Shown here one piece after another: positions 63,530 through 64,000 of a DNA stretch of 64,000 bases. Within the stretch, counting starts at the first letter, position 1. Every line of letters starts with the position of its first letter. A program made the translations under genes and the position numbers. A model generated the notes under the pieces. That model made no database searches and was not told the origin of the DNA. It worked only from the letters and a program-made list of their open reading frames with translations. The DNA is from JALORV01 sp963702595 (GTDB lineage Bacteria; Pseudomonadota; Gammaproteobacteria; Burkholderiales; Burkholderiaceae_F), in the NCBI GenBank assembly GCA_963702595.1, contig CAVPDC010000015.1, forward strand, positions 1 to 64,000, written 5' to 3'.

Positions 63530-63555
63530 CTATCAAAGTGATATCACTTTGATAG
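63530..63555. promoter_or_regulatory. 26-bp perfect palindrome, putative operator of SPFH gene
   Basis: The half-site CTATCAAAGTGAT is followed at once by its exact complement, giving a 26-bp spacerless palindrome. It sits ten bases before the SPFH start and overlaps the ribosome-binding AGGAGG region. Its AT-richness and symmetry suit a dimeric ribbon-helix-helix or similar repressor. The same RNA could form a hairpin masking the start. Confidence 0.65.
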
Positions 63556-63565
63556 GAGGCGCCTC

Positions 63566-64000
63566 ATGCAGCCGATGCCCCGAACGCAGGAAATCGAACG
63601 CTCGACCGCGAGCGGCTACCTATGGACCGCCATCGGCCTGGCGCTGATCGCCGGCGGGATCTTCTTCGTCGTCCGCCCGGCCGGCGTCATCGGACTGGCC
63701 GCAGGCGTGGTGCTGATAATTGTCGGCGGCTTTGTACTCGCGGGCCTGTACATGCTGCAGCCGAACGAGGCCGCGATCCTGCTGCTGTTCGGCGCGTACA
63801 CCGGCACCGACCGCACCGAAGGCCTGCGCTGGGCCAACCCGTTCTATCGCAAGCAGAAAATCAGCCTGCGCGTGCACAATCTGATGAGCGAGCGCCTGAA
63901 GGTCAATGACAAGCGCGGCAACCCGATCGAGATTGCCGCCGCCATCGTCTGGCGCGTGCGCAACACTGCGCAGGCCGTATTCGATGTCGAGGACTACGAC
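63566..64000 (+). CDS. SPFH/band-7 domain membrane protein, partial
   Basis: The gene starts at ATG 63,566, with AGGAGG seven bases upstream, and runs open to the window end (145 codons seen). Two membrane helices come first (LWTAIGLALIAGGIFFVV, IGLAAGVVLIIVGGFVLAGLYML). Then the SPFH domain begins: LQPNEAAILLLFGAYTGTDRTEGLRWANPF, and VNDKRGNPIEIAAAIVWRVRNTAQAVFDVEDY. Such stomatin-like proteins organise membrane microdomains or protease complexes. The C-terminus and any operon partner lie beyond the window. Confidence 0.88.
   Translation, partial: MQPMPRTQEIERSTASGYLWTAIGLALIAGGIFFVVRPAGVIGLAAGVVLIIVGGFVLAGLYMLQPNEAAILLLFGAYTGTDRTEGLRWANPFYRKQKISLRVHNLMSERLKVNDKRGNPIEIAAAIVWRVRNTAQAVFDVEDYD

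Overview
The window is high-GC DNA from a betaproteobacterium. The evidence is the gene set and its order: grpE-dnaK-dnaJ, hemH, hrcA/nadK/recN, glnE, yhdP-nitrilase-tldD, an AdoCbl-dependent ribonucleotide reductase, and a protein with a PEP-CTERM sorting signal. I cannot name the genus from sequence alone.

Left part (1-11,200) is accessory. On the minus strand lies an arsenic operon, arsR-arsI-arsN2-arsC-acr3-arsM. Its first three genes are intact. The last three are cut by many single-base frameshifts. Facing away from it, from about 4,700, is a Tn7-like transposition module: a TnsA-TnsB fusion split by a -1 frameshift at a run of four C, then TnsC, then TniQ. A convergent gene of unknown function with a probable HTH domain follows. 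The module ends near a 37-bp perfect hairpin and a tRNA-Ala(CGC) gene. No CRISPR array or Cascade/Cas12 gene is present.

Middle part (11,200-39,500): an alpha/beta hydrolase; a CysB-type regulator with a ketopantoate reductase; a class II ribonucleotide reductase (nrdJ) carrying a 376-residue intein at its catalytic Cys; an orphan Toprim primase; a YhiN flavoprotein; a beta-helix lipoprotein; the grpE-dnaK-dnaJ-like-dnaJ chaperone operon behind a sigma32-like promoter; hemH; a DUF6502/DUF5666 pair; a convergent nitrosative-stress pair (nitrous-oxide-stimulated protein and ytfE); hrcA divergent from nadK-recN; and moaC plus an ornithine cyclodeaminase relative.

Right part (39,500-64,000) is housekeeping: BepA-like protease, ferredoxin-NADP reductase, DUF2946, YheT-like hydrolase, SnoaL-like protein, zinc-finger protein, ilvE, MFS and azlCD exporters, glnE, yhdP, nitrilase, tldD, plsC-like, cdsA-like, aroG, a PEP-CTERM protein, and the start of an SPFH gene at the window edge. 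In front of aroG is a leader peptide with a Tyr/Phe run plus mutually exclusive antiterminator and terminator hairpins. This is a classical attenuator that should tie DAHP synthase to Phe/Tyr-tRNA charging.

A roughly 50-120-bp dispersed repeat occurs four times between genes (12,131; 34,094; 37,861; 58,936), next to gene 3' ends.
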